Below, piece by piece: positions 34,487 through 36,573 of a stretch of DNA of 36,573 bases (positions are counted from its first letter, which is position 1; each line of letters opens with the position of its first letter). Source of the stretch: Rubrivivax sp. (GTDB taxonomy: Bacteria > Pseudomonadota > Gammaproteobacteria > Burkholderiales > Burkholderiaceae_C); contig JAJTDE010000034.1 in NCBI GenBank assembly GCA_021298085.1, positions 1-36,573 on the forward strand. The letters run 5' to 3'. Under the pieces are notes generated by a model, which worked only from the letters and a program-made list of their open reading frames with translations, was not told where the DNA came from and did no database searches. Position numbers and translations under genes: made by a program.

Positions 34487-36292
34487 ATGTACCTCGCCAC
34501 CGATTTCGACCGCAGCTTTGTGCACCAGCGCGCGCGCCAGTACCGCGACCAACTGGAGCGGCACCTGAGCGGCGAGCTGTCGGCCGATGAGTTCCGCCCG
34601 CTGCGCCTGCAGAACGGCTGGTATGTGCAGCGCCATGCGCCCATGCTGCGGGTGGCCATTCCCTATGGCGAAGTGTCTTCCCGACAGCTGCGCACCCTGG
34701 CCCGCGTGGCGCGTGAGTTTGACCGCCAAGGCGCCGGCACCCCTGAGGAACGCGGCGGCTTCGGCCACTTCACCACGCGCCAGAACATCCAGTTCAACTG
34801 GATCCCGCTGGAGCGCAGCGCCGACGTGATGGACTTGCTCGCCGACGCCCAACTGCACGGCATCCAGACCAGCGGCAACTGCATCCGCAACATCACCAGC
34901 GACAGCCTGGCCGGCATCGCCCCCGACGAGACCGTGGACCCTCGCCCCTACTGCGAGATCCTGCGGCAGTGGAGCACCCTGCACCCTGAATTTGCCTTCC
35001 TGCCGCGCAAGTTCAAGCTGGCCGTGAGCGGCGCCACCGAAGACCGCGCCGCGCTGCGCTGGCACGACATCGGTCTGCAGCTGCACCGCAACGCCGCGGG
35101 CGAGGTGGGCTTCGAGGTGTTTGTGGGTGGCGGCATGGGCCGCACGCCGGTGGTGGCGCCGCGCATCGCGGCCTTTGTGCCCTGGCACGACATCCTCATC
35201 TACCTGGAGGCCATCGTCCGCAGCTACAACCGCTTCGGCCGCCGCGACAACCTCTACAAGGCCCGCATCAAGATCCTGGTGAAGGCCGAGGGCGAGCGTT
35301 TCTTCGAGGCCGTGCAGAGCGAATACCAGGCGCTGCTGGCGGAGCACCCGGCCGGCCAGCACCCGCAGCGCATCACCGACGCGGAACGCGAGCGGGTCTC
35401 CGCCGGCTTTGGTGTCCCCGCTGCTGTTCAGGCAAGGCTGAATGCCGCCACCGCCGCCGCACACCACACCACAGATGCTGTGGCCGCCGCCGGCCGCGAG
35501 GCACCCGCCTACACCCGCTGGCAAGCGCGCAACGTGCAGGCCCATCGGCTGGCGCCGCTGCGCGCGGTGACGCTGTCGCTCAAGCGCGCGGGCCTGCCGC
35601 CGGGCGACGTCACCGCCGACCAGCTGGACGCCGCCGCCAGCCTGGCCGAGCGCTACAGCGCCGGCGAAGCGCGCGTGACCCACGAACAGAACCTGCTGCT
35701 GCCCTGGGTGCACGAGAGCGACCTGCACGCCCTCTGGCACGAGGCCCGCGCGCTGGGCATGGCCACCCCCAACATCGGCACGCTGACCGACATGATCGCC
35801 TGCCCCGGCGGTGACCTCTGTGCCCTGGCCAACGCCCGCTCGCTGCCCATCGCCGCCGAGATCACCGCCCGCTTCGACGACCTCGAAGACCTGGAAGACA
35901 TCGGCAACCTGGACCTGCACATCAGCGGCTGCATCAACAGCTGCGGCCACCACCACAGCGGCCACATCGGCATCCTCGGCGTCGACAAGGACGGCAGCGA
36001 GTGGTACCAGCTCACACTCGGCGGCAGCGACGGCTCGCACCTGAGCGGTGACACCGTCGCCGGCAAGGTGGTGGGGCCGGCCTTTGCGGCCGACGAGATC
36101 GTCGACGCCGTCGACGCCGTCATCCAGACCTACCGCCTGCACCGCCAGTCCACGGCCGAACGTTTTGTCGACACCGTGCGCCGGCTGGGCGTGACCGCGT
36201 TCCGCGCCCCCACCGACGCGGTGCGCAGCACCACGGCCGCTGCAGCCCCTGCGGGCCGCAGCGACACGCAACCCGAAAGAGCCCTGCCATGA
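34487..36292 (+). CDS. Siroheme/4Fe-4S nitrite or sulfite reductase (CysI-like)
   Basis: A 601-residue reductase catalysing the six-electron reduction of sulfite to sulfide (or nitrite to ammonia). Duplicated ferredoxin-like halves carry RQNIQFNWIPL and TSGNCIRNITSD in the first half. The siroheme/cluster cysteines are C439 and C445 (CPGGDLC) and C482 and C486 (SGCINSCGHHHSGHIG), the canonical Cx5C...Cx3C. The ATG at 34487 (MYLATDFDRSF) matches the usual N-terminus of the betaproteobacterial enzyme; ATG 34409 would add 26 unconserved residues. It overlaps the DUF934 gene by ATGA. In this group the enzyme sits in the cys operon of assimilatory sulfate reduction, so sulfite is the likelier substrate. 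Confidence 0.92.
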   Translation: MYLATDFDRSFVHQRARQYRDQLERHLSGELSADEFRPLRLQNGWYVQRHAPMLRVAIPYGEVSSRQLRTLARVAREFDRQGAGTPEERGGFGHFTTRQNIQFNWIPLERSADVMDLLADAQLHGIQTSGNCIRNITSDSLAGIAPDETVDPRPYCEILRQWSTLHPEFAFLPRKFKLAVSGATEDRAALRWHDIGLQLHRNAAGEVGFEVFVGGGMGRTPVVAPRIAAFVPWHDILIYLEAIVRSYNRFGRRDNLYKARIKILVKAEGERFFEAVQSEYQALLAEHPAGQHPQRITDAERERVSAGFGVPAAVQARLNAATAAAHHTTDAVAAAGREAPAYTRWQARNVQAHRLAPLRAVTLSLKRAGLPPGDVTADQLDAAASLAERYSAGEARVTHEQNLLLPWVHESDLHALWHEARALGMATPNIGTLTDMIACPGGDLCALANARSLPIAAEITARFDDLEDLEDIGNLDLHISGCINSCGHHHSGHIGILGVDKDGSEWYQLTLGGSDGSHLSGDTVAGKVVGPAFAADEIVDAVDAVIQTYRLHRQSTAERFVDTVRRLGVTAFRAPTDAVRSTTAAAAPAGRSDTQPERALP

Positions 36293-36573
36293 AATTTGTC
36301 GACGTCAGCCAAGACCCGTGGCACAGCGCCGGCGGTGAAGACGCGCCCGTGACCCACCCGCGCCCCGCACCGCACCTGCTGCTGGACCTGAAGCAATGGC
36401 ACGCCGTGCGCGACCACTGGCCCGAAGGCCTGGCCACCGGCCTGTCACTGGACAACGACACCGATGTGGAAAGCCTGCGCGATGACCTGCCCCGGCTGTC
36501 GCTGATCACGCTGCGCTTTCCGCTGTGGACCGATGGCCGTGCCTACAGCCAGGCCCGCCTGCTGCGCGCGCGG
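36289..36573 (+). CDS. DUF934 protein (partial, runs off the window)
   Basis: Open from ATG 36289 to the window end (95 codons), overlapping the reductase stop by ATGA. It starts MKFVDVSQDPW and contains LSLITLRFPLWTDGRAYSQ followed by ARLLRAR, which is the DUF934 signature (F-P-x-x-x-D-G-R-x-Y-S-Q-A-R-x-L-R). DUF934 proteins regularly follow cysI-like genes in proteobacterial sulfate-assimilation operons, and their biochemical role is unclear. The context supports the sulfite reading of the preceding enzyme. The C-terminal part, including any further conserved residues, is outside the window. Confidence 0.88.
   Translation, partial: MKFVDVSQDPWHSAGGEDAPVTHPRPAPHLLLDLKQWHAVRDHWPEGLATGLSLDNDTDVESLRDDLPRLSLITLRFPLWTDGRAYSQARLLRAR

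Noticed and set aside
34385-36271. A 628-codon open frame antisense to the siroheme reductase gene
   Set aside because: Mirror of a clear coding region; composition is typical of an antisense frame, and no start signal was seen.

Overview
This 36.6 kb, GC-rich (roughly two-thirds G+C by eye) window looks like chromosome of a betaproteobacterium of the order Burkholderiales, probably near the Rubrivivax/Leptothrix/Ideonella group. The reasons are the map-glnD pair, a class I polyhydroxybutyrate (PHB) synthase with acetoacetyl-CoA reductase, a Burkholderiales-type phasin, a pyruvate dehydrogenase operon whose E3 carries its own lipoyl domain, and a gene for the betaproteobacterial proteasome homologue (BPH). 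I see no rRNA, tRNA, CRISPR array, insertion sequence or prophage. The genus is an inference from gene content only.

Layout. 1-4.6 kb (+): map, glnD, mnmH (housekeeping, nitrogen signalling, tRNA modification). 4.7-6.9 kb (+): a hybrid sensor-kinase-like protein whose phosphotransfer histidines appear to be lost. 7.0-9.4 kb (-): phaC then phbB. 9.6-12.0 kb: a small membrane protein (+), then a minus-strand run of a fumarylacetoacetate/fumarylpyruvate hydrolase family gene, a zeta-class GST isomerase and a laccase-domain (PgeF/YfiH) protein. 12.1 kb (+): Nudix hydrolase. 12.7-15.4 kb (-): lapG-lapD, a c-di-GMP-controlled periplasmic protease pair. 15.5-22.1 kb (-): pyruvate dehydrogenase operon aceE-aceF-bph-lpdA, with the BPH peptidase gene lying between E2 and E3. 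22.3-25.5 kb (+): a divergent FixL/FixJ-like two-component system closed by a good terminator. 25.5-27.2 kb (+): folD and a secreted glutaredoxin-like protein. 27.2-33.4 kb (-): a broken epimerase gene, then (read leftwards from 33.4 kb) histone-deacetylase-like amidohydrolase, nitroreductase, 2-hydroxyacid dehydrogenase, rmuC and an MFS transporter, closely packed and probably one operon. 33.6 kb (+): phasin with a promoter flanked by two palindromes. 34.5-36.6 kb (+): siroheme nitrite/sulfite reductase and the start of a DUF934 gene.

Carbon storage is the main theme. Pyruvate dehydrogenase makes the acetyl-CoA that PhbB and PhaC polymerise after condensation by a ketothiolase not present here, and the phasin coats the granules. 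The paired palindromes TGTTGC-N3-GCAACA around the phasin promoter are candidate PhaR operators. The items most worth a second look are the BPH peptidase inside the pyruvate dehydrogenase operon, the degenerate hybrid kinase next to phbB, the nested AT-rich inverted repeats between the aceE operon and the divergent two-component system, and the internally deleted, frameshifted epimerase.
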